This document shows, piece after piece, positions 10,898 to 22,186 of a stretch of DNA of 64,000 bases. Origin of the DNA: Lentinula raphanica (Eukaryota; Basidiomycota; Agaricomycetes; Agaricales; Omphalotaceae); the NCBI GenBank assembly GCA_027919835.1, contig JANVFP010000003.1, positions 682,001 through 746,000 of the forward strand, given 5' to 3'. Below the pieces are notes generated by a model that worked only from the letters and a program-made list of their open reading frames with translations, was not told the DNA's origin and searched no databases. Position 1 is the first letter of the stretch. Every line of letters begins with the position of its first letter. The translations under genes were made by a program, and so were the position numbers.

Positions 10898-13101
10898 TTA
10901 TTGAGAATTAGCAATGCAATGTGGAATCGAGGCAGCACGGGCAAAAGTAGTCAGGAATGAAGTTGTATAGAAGCTTGCCAGAGAGCGTTCCACTCTTTCA
11001 ACAAGAGTAAAAAAATTATGTGCTTCGGATTGAACAGGGAATGGATTATATAACTCCTCTGGCTTGTCGCCCTTCCAGGTTCTCATCACCTGGTGTAAAG
11101 CACGGATATAGGGTAAACGGTCCTGTATGTCAGAAGCTGCAAATCCCTTATCGGCTTGGGCGATGTCTACCTTATACCTAGACCCCACCCAACATGCATC
11201 CAGTAGTGCGTTCCATTCTATTAGAGGAAGGATGCTGTTGTCCATGAGTCGATCTAGCGCCACTAATTCCTGCCGAAAGCTGATTTCAGAAATTTCCCAA
11301 AGAATCTGAGATGCAACCTTCGAAGGCGGTGGTTCAGCGCTGCAGTCTACTTGTTGACCAGCGAATTCAAATTGGGTACTTGAGTCGTCAAGAGTGAATG
11401 AGTGAGACTTTGTGCGCGTGATCAGGGTTTCAAGAAGGGTTTGCATTTCGTTACGATAAACGGCGTTTTTTGATGTTTTGGGCTTTCTCGCAGGATGCCC
11501 TCCAACAACATCAAGCAACGAGCGCCATCGTTTGGCAGACAAATTCACTGGTTTTGCCAGACTGTTGAGATTTTGTAGGATTATTGGACGAAGTTTGAGC
11601 CAACTACGATAATAGAATGTTCGTAGAAGTGGAGTTGCGGGTGCATCTAACAACCTCGGAGGGGGGAGGAAATAACTACAATCGACGGTTTCAGGACGTC
11701 TGATGGACTGGTTATAGGTGGAGAGAACGGCAAGAGCTCGCGACCAGACTAGTAGAACCGTAGGTGGCATTGCTGGACTGTTCACGTCCAGGAATGTATT
11801 GTTTCCTTGCTTGTGGATTTGGGGCTTCTTGCGGCTATGCTGAGGATCTATAAAGAAAAAGTCATCAGACAAAGTTTGCAACCGGAAACGATTCCTTCTT
11901 ACATGGGGTAACCCTTATGGCAGAGCGTGAGGTGTTAGCGTGGTTAGCGTGGAGATCACTTGAGTTACTCGTGCTGGCTGTGCTGGGGAGATGATAAAAG
12001 CGCGCTTTAGACACAAGGGCTTTTCGATACGAAGATGGGCTCTGTGGTGGACTCGATCCAAAGACAGACGGCGGACTTAACAACGATTGCATATATGCAT
12101 TCATTGCTGTTAGCCGCTCTGTTTTGTTAGGTAGACCCTCCCAAATGATTGCATGGTTGGGTTCGGCATCAGTCCCATCCACCTGGAAACCAGACGGTAG
12201 TTCGATGATCTGCAAGTTATCCTCAGCTATCACCCTGGCAGATCGGTCGATTCGAGCGTCGGGAGTTTCTGTGACTGGACGCACGAACCAAACTGGGATT
12301 CCCAGATAGTATAAGGTATCGAGAATAGTAAGGTCATCTGTGAATGCCCCGATTACATCCAGAAGAGCTGGTATTTTACCCGATAATCTGTTTTTGTTAA
12401 TTGCAGCCGTCCAAGATTGAGAGTGATATCGGATACGGGCATCCAATTCAAGAATGTTTCGTTGTAAAAGCGCAACACGCAAGTTTATCATTTTGCGAGG
12501 AGCTGCCATGAGTAGTGCTTGGAGCATACGGTTCACCTGCAGAGCACCCTGAGTGAGATACGGATCCATGTCGTTGAGATTGGAAGGTACGGCTTGAAGG
12601 ACGTGATTTGCAAGAGATTTGATACGTAGATAGAAACCGGTGTCCAAAACGCCTGCATCATACAGCATGCCCCCATTGTCAACGTCTAGCTCAATCTCCA
12701 GAGGTTTCATCCAGGCAGCGGCAAATGGGTGATTCGGATCTGGAGAAGGCGCTCGAATCAACGTAAGATGTGGCAAAAGTTCGTTGAAGGGTTGTGGGTA
12801 GAACAAGGGATCATCGTGAGAGAAGTGTAAGTCGCGGCGTAGACGAACACGTCGGGATGACAAAGGCGGTTCAAATAGTACGTCCGAGTTGGGAGATGAT
12901 ATCAAATAGTTGTTCGGTAGGATGACCCCTACTCGGCCATCGAAAGGATGTAGAGCTAAACAACAAAATGCAGGTGAATGAAACCCTTTGCAGAACAACT
13001 GATAAACGTACTTGAGGTTGGGTCAGCAAAGCGGGTTAGGAGTTCTGGATGATTGCGGAACGATGAGAAATTGAGCGGAAGGGTGCCCAATGCCTCTGTC
13101 A
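10898..13101 (-). CDS. Multicopy-type mushroom hypothetical protein
   Basis: Three exons: ATG at 13101, a short first exon ending after ADPTS near 13011, a long second exon to about 11912, and a third exon 11847-10898. The product is about 700 aa. It resembles a class of hypothetical proteins found in many copies in Agaricomycete genomes. Landmarks are a HPFxAAWMKPLE-like motif (here HPFAAAWMKPLE, about 12700), a TDDxxxLDTLYYLGIPVWFVRP stretch (about 12300), SKARFYHLPS (about 11990) and late PPPRLLDAP and YRSWLKLRP motifs. No known catalytic motif, signal peptide or membrane segment is visible. Function is unknown. The splice between exons 2 and 3 is inferred from the frame change; the alternative would be two broken pieces, but GT/AG sites fit. 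Confidence 0.7.
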
Positions 13102-13601
13102 TGTTATTGCGTTCTTGTCGATACTTCGTTGGTGATGCAGCCCGCGGGATGGAATCTGAGCTGAAATACGGTCACTTGTGGAAAAGGTAGCGAAGGAGGG
13201 ATAACTTGTCTTTATACGCAGAAAGGCAGGGCCGATCTACGTGCAGACGGCAGGACCGATCTACGCGCAGGCAGTGGAAGTTACTGCTTCGCACACTAGA
13301 TGAAGGCTGGCTGGGAAGGGGGAGACGGGAGATGGTGAAAGAGAAGACAATAGAATAATTGTAATACTCAGACCGAATCGGACCCAATTTGACAGTCATC
13401 ATAGCCATGTGATCACAATGAGCCATTTATCCTCAGGTTCTGTGAAATTTGAATCGCCTCAAGCTGACTTAGTTTCTTGTTATCTTGGGGGCAAAAACAT
13501 TAATTGATCTAGTAGATTACGGTCTCAAGCAACATAATGAAAGCCATTACGAGTTGTGAGCAAAAATATAGCAGTGAGGAGTAATTCGTAGTAGTCCAAC
13601 C
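13102..13601. other. Intergenic region with a short tandem repeat
   Basis: No gene is seen. At about 13226-13275 there are two adjacent copies of a roughly 25-bp unit containing GGCAGG-CCGATCTACG-GCAG. The rest is unremarkable. Confidence 0.45.
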
Positions 13602-16600
13602 CTATACAATATTATAAGTCCCGATAGCGCTAAGGATCTGGACCAGAAACCAGTGAAAAATGCTGTCTTTGACATCGCGAGATGGCTCCAAGTCATTGTC
13701 ATGAGAAGCACCCAACAGCTTCAGGAGGTACGAAGCAGGGACTTGCATAACGCGGGTACAGGTCTTGAAGGAGATAGTCCCGTGCTCCAGAAGCCTCGCT
13801 CTCTCATTTGCTCGATGATCTAGGAGGCTGAAGTATGTAGCGTCGTCGTCATCCACGAGCTTGATCTGAGAATAGGACATCGATTTAATCGCAATCATTG
13901 TAATTGGAGGTGGCCACTTACCTCGATTGGCGCTCCATCAGTAAAGATCTGGGGTGAACCCGTGGTCGCCCAGCAGAACACGCGCATTCGATAACCTTTT
14001 TCTGATGCTCCTTCTAGTGTCACAGCATCGTCGAAACAACCCTGCAGCTCTGCCATGAGCGAAGGACAAGGTAACCCAGAGCCCTCAAGGAACTCTCGGA
14101 ATATGACTTCAAAATTAAATCCAGCCCAGCCAGGAATTCCTTCGCAGGCATCTCGAAGTGCGGTGCGAGTGGCCGCACAGATTCTATCGGTGTACTCCAG
14201 TCGGAGAGCAACGTAATCACCAGAGATGCGCGTTTCTAAGAGCGACATGACAAACTCGCTGATTCCACCGAAATAAGAAGCAGCAAGCTGTGTTCGCGTT
14301 GTAGGTGAGACAGCTGCTTCACTCAGGACTGAAGCCAACATACCTGAGACAAATTGAGTTCAATAGATTTGCAGGGAAGTAAGAGACCTTTAATGAATGC
14401 TTGAAAGTACGGATGATCAGTAGCGACAGGACCAATTATGGCGTTGTGTAGCATTGTCCAAGATAGAGAGTGGTGATGTCTTTCTGAACGGTTCTGCAAA
14501 GCTGACACCTAATCAAAGGTTAGCAGAGGTTGATTACATGTGTCTGTCACTCACTGGAAGATTATGATACGTTGCGAAGTGGGGTTGAAAATATGATAGA
14601 TCGTTGTCGGTATAGTCGAGTGTGATCCATCGATTGAGTATACGATGTAGTTCTGGAAATTGTTCCATCACAAGGGGCTTCGTTAAAGACTTGAGGTCGC
14701 TCCCATTGAGAAGATAGACGAGAAGAAGAGGATTGAGATTCCCCGGATAGCTCCCATGAACAAGAGATAATCCTATAGCGGCACCAAAAAGCGTGAGCTC
14801 GTTCTTCTTGGCTGGGGAGATGTCTGCAGCGGAGGAGATAGGCACAGTCGAGAGAGTTGTGTAGTCATCGATAACTGGAATGAGGAAATCATGGGTATGA
14901 CTCTCGAGCGTTGCCTTGAAAAAGAGGTTCATGACCTCCTTCTCAAGGCCGGGCCCCGAGGTTACATAGCTTTCAACGCCATTGTTGATAGCAATCCTGA
15001 ATAAGAACGTGGTGAGCTTTCGTGGAAGATGAACAATGAAGAAGAACTCACAGCTGAAAATGTCGATGTTCTGAGAGAAGCGCCGTGAAATCTTCTTCAT
15101 TGATTGCACGTTGTACAAGGGCAGTGTACGGAGCAAGCATGTCGTCTGGACTTACGCCTTTGACAGAAAAACCCAGCGGTTCCGTTTCGATAGCGCTACG
15201 GAGATGCTCGTCAACGACCCAGAAAAGTCTCACTCTGTTGTAGAAAGTGTAATTTCCGGGTAGTGGTCGAACAGGTAGCCAATCTGCATCCCAAAGGGTT
15301 TCAGCCTCCTAAAGATATGTATGAGCATTCTAGATGAAGTCGTCATTGTGAATATCTTACCTCTACAGCCGCATCTTCAGTTAACACAGCTGTTCGGGAC
15401 AAGGGGCTGTCGCGTGCGCTTGATCCGTGGTGCAAAGTTTCTGGATGAGAATTACAAGAGTTAGACGGAGCGTTCTGAATCACTACATGGAATGGTGTTG
15501 ACAAAAAACAGTTGAAGATGTGAGTGCGAACCTACCGGGTAGAGTCTCAGAAGGATCGTGAAGCATCCGAGCTACAATTCCGGTTTCCTATAAGAAAAGT
15601 AGTCAGTACAGTGAAGTTGAGTGCGATTACATGCATACACACCTCGTCGTCCGAACCTGAATCATTTCTATTACATCCCAACTCAATCTCGTCCTCGTCG
15701 AGGGCACTGTATCCTTCATCCACAAATGCGTTGGTGTCCGAGCGGAATATCCCATAAATACGTTTTGAAAGACAGAAATGTTTGGAGAGGGTATTGTTGG
15801 ACCCGAGACCCTTCTCAGCTAGGTTGACCATGAACGAAACATTTGGAGATCGGATGACTACCCGAGAAGGTTAGTGAGATGAAGAAACTGAAACGTCAAA
15901 CAGGACTTACTTGTGTGAAGAAGAAACTTCCTCGCATTAGTGATGACAAATTTCGCAACGCCATAGTGGTCCGTGTTGAAAACAACATCCCGGAGAGTCA
16001 TATTTTCAGATTCTACCTTCCCTGGGCTCAATCGAGGGGTTTTTGCGTTATTGTTGATATTCCCTTTCCCGGAGAAGCGCAATAGCTGGATCGCGAGACG
16101 CTCGTGCCGATTGAAGAAAGATGACGCCTCGTGATTCTCAGGAAAGATCCAGCCATTTTGAACCAGAGAAGAGTGTAGTGCTTCGAGTAGCTCTACGACT
16201 TTTGTATCGAGCGGAAGGTTATCGAATTCGTACAGGAGACCGATTGATCGAAGAACATGCTGAAATGCGTCACGATTCTGCAAATAGTGATGGAGTTCAA
16301 AATTGAGACCATGAGTCTATCGAAATTCACGTAATGAGTATCGAGAATTATGTCGAGAGGAGGAAGACATACGTTGCATTCCTCCGGTGTAAGCCGTGGC
16401 GGATAGACTAGCACCACCAGGCTGATAACCTGAGTTCCATCATTTGCAGTTGCGACTGCATCCTCAACCTTAGGCTGCTCAGCCACTGCATGGAAACGAG
16501 GCGCCTTCTTTCCAGGGCCCCTCTTTCTCCTCGTAGTTGTAGTAGTTTGGCCCAAAGTTGAAGATGCATGTCCTAAGCGATCACGATTGGCCTGCTGTAT

Positions 16601-17188
16601 AGCGGTGACGCCTGGTGGGAGTGAAGACGACGAGGATGAAGACGACGAGGATGAAGGAGTCAAAAAGGAATGGAATGGTCCACTGTCGTGATTTCTAGTG
16701 GTTACCGACAAAAGCATTGATAAGGGGGATATATAAGTCGCAACGGGCTGAATGGCCTGCGACTGTGGGATATTTGAATTCATAGTCGGAGGTACCAAAT
16801 TGGCCAAAGCTGGTGGAAAATTAGGATTGGGAGGTGCAGGAGTGGGAGCAGCCAACAGAGGAACTGGAGCGGGAGCAGCCGACAGAGGAACTGGAACGGG
16901 AGCAGCCGACAGAGGAACTGGAGCGGGGGCAACCGACAGAGGGACTGGCGCTGGGGCAACCGACGAAGGTACAGGTGCAGGAGCACTCAGCTCCAAAGGC
17001 ACGGGAGCAACGCGTGAAGCTGACAAGGGTGCAGAAGTAGAAGAAACTGCCGGAAACTGTGGAGTGGATGCAGGCGCGTTGGATGGTGCGGATTGCATTT
17101 GATTTTGCTGCAATAACTGAAAGAAAAGCTGAGGATTATTGGCGATGACTGTCTGCAACGATTGTTGCAGCCATTGCGACTGGTCCAT
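13602..17188 (-). CDS. HECT-like C-terminal domain protein with proline-rich head
   Basis: This is a large minus-strand gene with about ten short introns, ATG at 17188 and stop at 13602-13604. The N-terminus is Gln/Pro/Ala/Ser-rich, with about five imperfect repeats of APAPVPLSA (about 16830-17000), a poly-Ser run (about 16630) and a basic RRKRGPGKK patch near 16520. The C-terminal third has HECT-like features: acidic and hydrophobic segments, GLSLVHG near 14760, and a terminal ISFKTCTRVMQVPASYLLKLL (in part, about 13710-13770). In that last motif a Cys sits in the position of the ubiquitin-accepting Cys of HECT E3 ligases, and an aromatic-rich tail follows. If active it would transfer ubiquitin to proteins. 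The match is distant, so the enzyme call is tentative, while the gene itself is well supported. Confidence 0.65.
16830..17000 (-). repeat. In-frame proline-rich minisatellite
   Basis: Imperfect tandem units of 30 bp encode AP-x-PVPLSA-like decapeptides inside the HECT-like gene. On the + strand the units read as recurring GGAGCAGCCGACAGAGGAAC blocks. Confidence 0.75.
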
Positions 17189-17418
17189 ACTTCTATGCAA
17201 CAACTATGTATCAGTACATATGATGCAGCGATAAACACGACTTACGATTGGCAAAAGAGCGACGAAAGAGCGATAAATAAGGGAAAAAGAAATGAGAGAA
17301 GAAATGAAGATGCAGGTAGCAGAGAATGAAGGATTTTATACGTCGAAAGAGATGATATTGGCATTGTACTGGCATGAAGATCCGGGGAGTTGCAAATGCT
17401 GGAGCAAGTTGTTACAGG

Positions 17419-18002
17419 TCAGAAGCGCTCGATAATAGACGCTGCGCTCACATGTTGTTGTCTGTTAAATTCATCCACCTTTCTTTGTGCTGTTTCAGAC
17501 AGTGATGAAGCATTTTGTGGAGCGGACCAAATCCTGAGTATATAGTGGTCAAGATCGCGATGAATATCTACTAATGCAGAGTCTATGTCAATAAGGGATA
17601 GTACAGCCAATGTCTCATCCACAACAGTCGCTCCCGCAAGTCGGATCCAACCCGAGAAAATCCGAAGCCGTAGATATCGAGTCGCATGATACGGAACGAT
17701 CCGAGTCACTCCAAGTAAACATTTTGTCCCAAAATTGATGTCATACAATTCACCTGTACACTTTCGGGCTTTAAGCTTCAAGCTTCATTATCTGACAATC
17801 TATGGTCCGTGCCGCTGTGTAACAAATGTATCACGTCCTCAATCTGATCGTGGCCATCGATTGTTGATGAACTCCAGGTTTGAAACTTGTTTGTCTTCTC
17901 GAACTCTGCTCTTCGCACAAGCCGGTCGTGCTGTTGTGCCATTTCTTGGTCGGCCATACCCAGCCGTAGCCGCACATGAGTTGAGCATCGAACGTCGAAC
18001 AT
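17419..18002 (-). pseudogene. Unknown locus, probably frame-broken
   Basis: Two abutting open segments lie on the minus strand. One begins with an ATG at 18002 and runs 74 codons to a TGA at about 17778. The other is open from 17781 to a stop at 17419 in a different frame and encodes a hydrophobic and acidic stretch (for example LRLRIFSGWIRLAGATVVDETL). I find no convincing GT/AG pair that joins them, so the locus is probably frameshifted, although an unusual splice is possible. I do not recognise either piece. It lies just upstream of the HECT-like gene in the same direction. Confidence 0.35.
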
Positions 18003-18448
18003 GAAGAATCCTAGATGATATGATGAAACCCCCCTTGAGCTTGCAGGTCACCATTGTTATCATAACAAATTCGTTTGATATACTCTAACGGCTCTTTTTA
18101 CCCAGAGCGATACATCCTGAGGATATTACGAGGCTTTGACGCCCCGTCTGTTACTGCCTTCAAAGCTTGGTTGACCGCATGAGAGATCCTTCATATAATG
18201 TACATCTGAGCTGCTTATGTTAGTGAAGTGGCCTTATAATGCTGCAAAAACTCACAAAGGGCATAGGCCCGAGACGTAACGAAGACCTTTGCCAGTAGAC
18301 CCTAGTAGCAACGAAGTATCGGAAACGCGGTATGGAGCTTCCACTTTCTGAAGTTCGAGAAAATGGGACTGATCTTGATTCCGAAGAGATCCGCACGAAC
18401 TCAGAGATGCAAGAGATGCAGTAAAGTGAGAGGTCATCACATCCCAAT
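18003..18448. other. Intergenic gap
   Basis: No supported gene or repeat is seen between the broken locus and the 3' end of the zinc-finger gene. Confidence 0.4.
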
Positions 18449-20452
18449 TTACAGGTCAGTGTCCACCTCACCATCTGCGTCGGCATCGCTGTCAGTATTT
18501 TCAGCTATTCGTCTGTCCCCTTCATCCTCGGCATCATCCATCTTCCCACTGGCGCCACCCTCGTCAATCTCTTTTGACAAAAGGTCAACGTCAGGTGGAG
18601 CAGGGCGGGAAACCTGAGCGCTCTGCGACAATTGCTCAGACGACAGAGCTTGTTCAGTCTGTATATCGTGTTGTGGAGCTGAAGAAGTGACCGAGACGGA
18701 AAGATGATGAGCAGACGTCGCAGGAATTCCAGCGCTAGATTCGGTCAAGACTAGTTCCTCCTTAACGGAACCAGTGTGTGAGGCATGGTCAATGACAGGC
18801 CGAGACTCCATCCCAGGTTTCATACCGAGGATATTTTCAGTTTGTGCGGACATCGTCGGATTGGCGGAGTTTTGGGGGATGGAATGATCAACAGTTGATG
18901 TGATAGCGGTTTCAGGGATCGATTGGTGATTTGAGGACGAACCTCCAGACCCGGAATCCGGAGGTACAGGTATCAGCGGGAGCGGTGCTCCAGAAGCCTT
19001 CGCTACGACCGCTCGAAGTAGAGGATGCAGTTGTAACAGCACATCTCGGGCACTATTGATCGTTGCTTGAGCAATCTCGCCTTCCTCCTCTTCTTCACTC
19101 TCCCGCGCAGTGTTGGTCCCACCTTCATCATCCGCCCTAGCCCGTTTCGAGTCTGGCGTTGTATCATCTTCATCTGGCTCCTGATCTTCACCTTCGCCTT
19201 CAACCTCAATGACCTCGGCATCATAACACATCACCACAGGCTGATTCGAGAACAAGAGTGTCTGTGTCTTCGTCATATTCGCATCTTTGTGTCTCTTGAT
19301 CGCATCCCGGCGAGAGAATGTCTTCCCACAACCACCACATTTGAAGGATTTACGTTCATGTGCGACTTTGATGTGTCGTTTCAGATCGTGGTTCCTCAAG
19401 AACGAGGCTGAGCAGGAAGGGTATGTGCAAGGGAACGGACGCTCATACGTCGCGGTGGCATTGCCGGAGTTCGTACTGATTGTGGATTGGGTATGAGCGT
19501 GTTCATGTGTACGGAGGTGTGCTAGTTGCTTGAACGTTTTACTACAGGAGGGTGCTGCACATGGGTATACCATGGTGTTCAAATCCTGATCAGATCCGTA
19601 TGGAATGTTCACTCCAATTTGGATCCCACTGAGCACTCCTAGCACCTGTATCAGCCCGCTTATCTCCCGCAAGATAGCGGTTGTAGGAGAAGTGCTCGGT
19701 TCGAGAGGCTTTGCGGATAAACTGACAGAGAAAAGGAAGATATCCTGTAGCGAAGACTGTATAGAGTTGATGAGGGCTGGATTTATGGAGGAAGATGTGT
19801 GCAGGGCATGGGTCACGACATGGACAGCATTAAAAACCATATCGTATATCGAAGACTGCTTTGAAGGTGCGACAGTGTCAGATTCTTCTTCGCGTTTCCT
19901 CTTCCCTAACAGCTTATTCTGGGCTCCGTCTCGTCCGTTCAGCGTACCAAATAGAACCTCAGAGCCAGCTAGGGTGATAAGTGCCTGGCTTAAGACAGAA
20001 GCGGTAGACTTTGAGATTGTTCGGCTAGTGAGAATCTGGTTCAAAGCGTCCAGGACACTGCTAAAGGAAGAGTTTGGAAGGGAAGTGGAAGCAAGAGTGT
20101 CATGGGCTACTGAGTCACGGTGCAAGAGAGCTATGATGGTTTTGATAGTGGCTAAAACTGCTTCTTCTTTGCTCGAAGGTTCTCGTACAGCTGTGGGAGC
20201 ATCCTGCAGCGGCAACTTAGGAGGTGCTGGTTGCACATCCGTTGATGGAGCAGATGTTGAGGCTGTTGCTCCTGCTCGTCGCATATCTTCCCAGAGTTGC
20301 TCATTGAGCTTTCGAGCCATCTCCTCTGCCTGGGCGTCAATATCATCATCTTCATCTTCGTCATAGTCGCCCTCTTCGTTTTCATCCCAGTCTTCTTCGA
20401 CGTCTGCGAGTGCGAAGGCTTGATCAAGGGGGTCTTGTGCGGCCTCCGACAT
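18449..20452 (-). CDS. C2H2 zinc-finger protein
   Basis: This is a single-exon gene of 667 codons, ATG at 20452-20450. It begins with a very acidic stretch (EDEDDDIDAQAEEMARKLNE in part). The middle has a Ser/Thr-rich region and a basic GKRKREEE patch. Then comes a zinc-finger block at about 19280-19580. Finger 1 is CAAPSCSKTFKQLAHLRTH, finger 2 is CTYPSCSASFLRNHDLKRH, and finger 3 is CGGCGKTFSRRDAIKRH. Finger 3 lacks the usual final His; a later Cys might serve. The C-terminal half is low-complexity, with acidic and Ser/Pro-rich runs. This fits a nuclear DNA-binding regulator, but the target is unknown. It is divergent from the proteasome gene, sharing a promoter region of about 375 bp. Confidence 0.9.
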   Translation of the reverse strand: MSEAAQDPLDQAFALADVEEDWDENEEGDYDEDEDDDIDAQAEEMARKLNEQLWEDMRRAGATASTSAPSTDVQPAPPKLPLQDAPTAVREPSSKEEAVLATIKTIIALLHRDSVAHDTLASTSLPNSSFSSVLDALNQILTSRTISKSTASVLSQALITLAGSEVLFGTLNGRDGAQNKLLGKRKREEESDTVAPSKQSSIYDMVFNAVHVVTHALHTSSSINPALINSIQSSLQDIFLFSVSLSAKPLEPSTSPTTAILREISGLIQVLGVLSGIQIGVNIPYGSDQDLNTMVYPCAAPSCSKTFKQLAHLRTHEHAHTQSTISTNSGNATATYERPFPCTYPSCSASFLRNHDLKRHIKVAHERKSFKCGGCGKTFSRRDAIKRHKDANMTKTQTLLFSNQPVVMCYDAEVIEVEGEGEDQEPDEDDTTPDSKRARADDEGGTNTARESEEEEEGEIAQATINSARDVLLQLHPLLRAVVAKASGAPLPLIPVPPDSGSGGSSSNHQSIPETAITSTVDHSIPQNSANPTMSAQTENILGMKPGMESRPVIDHASHTGSVKEELVLTESSAGIPATSAHHLSVSVTSSAPQHDIQTEQALSSEQLSQSAQVSRPAPPDVDLLSKEIDEGGASGKMDDAEDEGDRRIAENTDSDADADGEVDTDL

Positions 20453-20826
20453 GATTGTAGGATTTCAAGGCAAGTGAATGGAGATGCGTAGAGACGATCG
20501 AATTGCGAGGCTCGGAGCTGGAGAGGATCTATACAGATGGTTGACTCTGCAAAAGGATACATGGTATCAAACAGCAAGCTCAAAGAGAAGTTTTTAAATG
20601 ATGCGTACCGCCTACAGTAGTCGTAGTGGTACTGGCAGCAAGAGTTTGTGTTCAAGTGATAGCGAGTGATAGAATCAGGATAGAATAGAGAAATTGTTTT
20701 GAGCGGCTATTTCGTGTTTGCACGTGCAGGAGGCGGACGCGTACCCCTTCCAATTTCCATCACCATCTCTTCCTTGTACTCCCTCCTCATCTCTTCCACG
20801 TTCAACTCAGAACTTTCTCAAAACCA

Positions 20827-21876
20827 ATGGCAGCAGCTGCGGTGTACTCTAATCCAGGCTTTGATTTCTCGAATCTGACAAGGTCAGCGATATATCCCAC
20901 TTACGTTCGAGTAATCCTGATTGTCCCCAGAAACAATTTCTTGGCAGAAAAGGGCATTCCCCTACCAAAGGCGACAAGCACCGGTACAACCATCGTTGGA
21001 TGCATATTTGAGGATGGTATCATCCTGGGCGCAGATACCCGAGCAACAGAAGGGCCTATCGTGGCTGATAAGAATTGTGAAAAGGTATGCGTGTGTTGGC
21101 TTGTTTCTTGCCGAATACTGAGATATTTTCTTCTCTTAGATTCATTACATAACCGAATCCATCCGCTGTTGTGGTGCAGGAACCGCGGCGGATACAGAAT
21201 TCGTCACCAATCTCATCTCCTCTAACATGGAATTGCACGGTCTAACACACGGACGGAAACCTCGGGTGGTGACTGCTATGACGATGCTCAAGCAGTATCT
21301 TTTCCGGTAAGTAACGCCAAGTGGTCGTTCACCGCCTTTCTCAACATGGGATCATGAATAGATACCAAGGTCACGTTGGTGCCGCTCTCGTACTCGGTGG
21401 TGTAGATTCTACGGGTCCCAATCTATTCACCATCGCCCCGCACGGCTCGACGGACAAGCTTCCGTACGTGACCATGGGCTCTGGTAGCTTGGCTGCCATG
21501 GCAGTCTTCGAGAGTTATTGGCGTCCGAACATGTCTGTGCGTGTCAAGTCTGATTACTGTTCCCGAGTCCTTCCTAACTGGCATATGGGATTGTTGTTCT
21601 GATTAGCGCGCCGATGCCCTTCAACTCGTTAAAGATGCGATCTCTGCCGGTATCTTCAACGACCTTGGATCTGGATCCAACGTCGACGCATGTATCATCA
21701 CCGCAAATCACACCGAGATGCTTCGAAATGTCGAGATGCCGAATGAGAGGGTACAGAAGGAGCGGTCGTATGTGTTCCGCAAGGGAACGACAGCTTGGAA
21801 GAAAGAAGATATCAAGAAGCTTGTACTATCAGAAGAGGTGACACCTATCAGTGGGGAGGCAATGGACACCGATTGA
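20827..21876 (+). CDS. PUP1: 20S proteasome beta-2 (beta type-7) subunit
   Basis: Five exons join without frame break: 20827-20882, 20931-21084, 21140-21306, 21362-21536 and 21607-21876. The product is the trypsin-like catalytic subunit of the 20S core particle, which acts in the nucleus and cytosol. A short propeptide ends at the STG/TTIVG junction, which exposes the catalytic Thr. The conserved [34 protein letters not shown] and NVDACIIT motifs are all present. The C-terminal arm (about 50 residues after the core), which in this family wraps the neighbouring subunit, is present too. The ATG fits the normal short propeptide length. No PACE-like element was seen in the upstream gap. Confidence 0.97.
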
Positions 21877-21899
21877 GTACATATTTGATACATAAATAA

Positions 21900-22165
21900 A
21901 GCATTGTCATGAGTTATGGATGTTCCATCCATTAATCCATTAGGCACGTAGCAAGAGTGATTCACATCCTATTCTTACATGCCTGAGGGAAGTTGGACGG
22001 TCAACAAATAAATCGTCGTCATCCGTTATGGATGTTTAGTCTATTGAGCACAAAATGTCGCAAGAATAGTTTATGTACTGTTTTTACATGAGGAAAAGTT
22101 GGATGGCCAGAACGATCGCAACTCGCTATGCAGTAGTGCGTCGGAGATTGACCGAATTAAAGCTA
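21900..22165. repeat. Diverged direct repeats and a relic of the methyltransferase 3' end
   Basis: Two diverged copies of one sequence lie in tandem: about 21910-21995 and about 22023-22107. Both share GTTATGGATGTT, then TTACATG and AAGTTGGA further on. After the second copy, about 22107-22165 repeats the last coding part of the methyltransferase gene (22215-22265): GCAACTCGCTA, AGTGCGTCGGAGA, TGACC and AAAGCTA recur in order. This looks like an old duplication of the gene end. Confidence 0.6.
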
Positions 22166-22186
22166 TAACCTACATGTCGATATTGT

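Noticed and set aside
19605..20366. Long + strand open frame opposite the zinc-finger gene
   Set aside because: It is the mirror of the Ser- and acid-rich coding sequence on the minus strand, which has the zinc fingers.
20655..20826. Proteasome-associated control element upstream of PUP1
   Set aside because: I looked for GGTGGCAAA or its reverse and did not find it.
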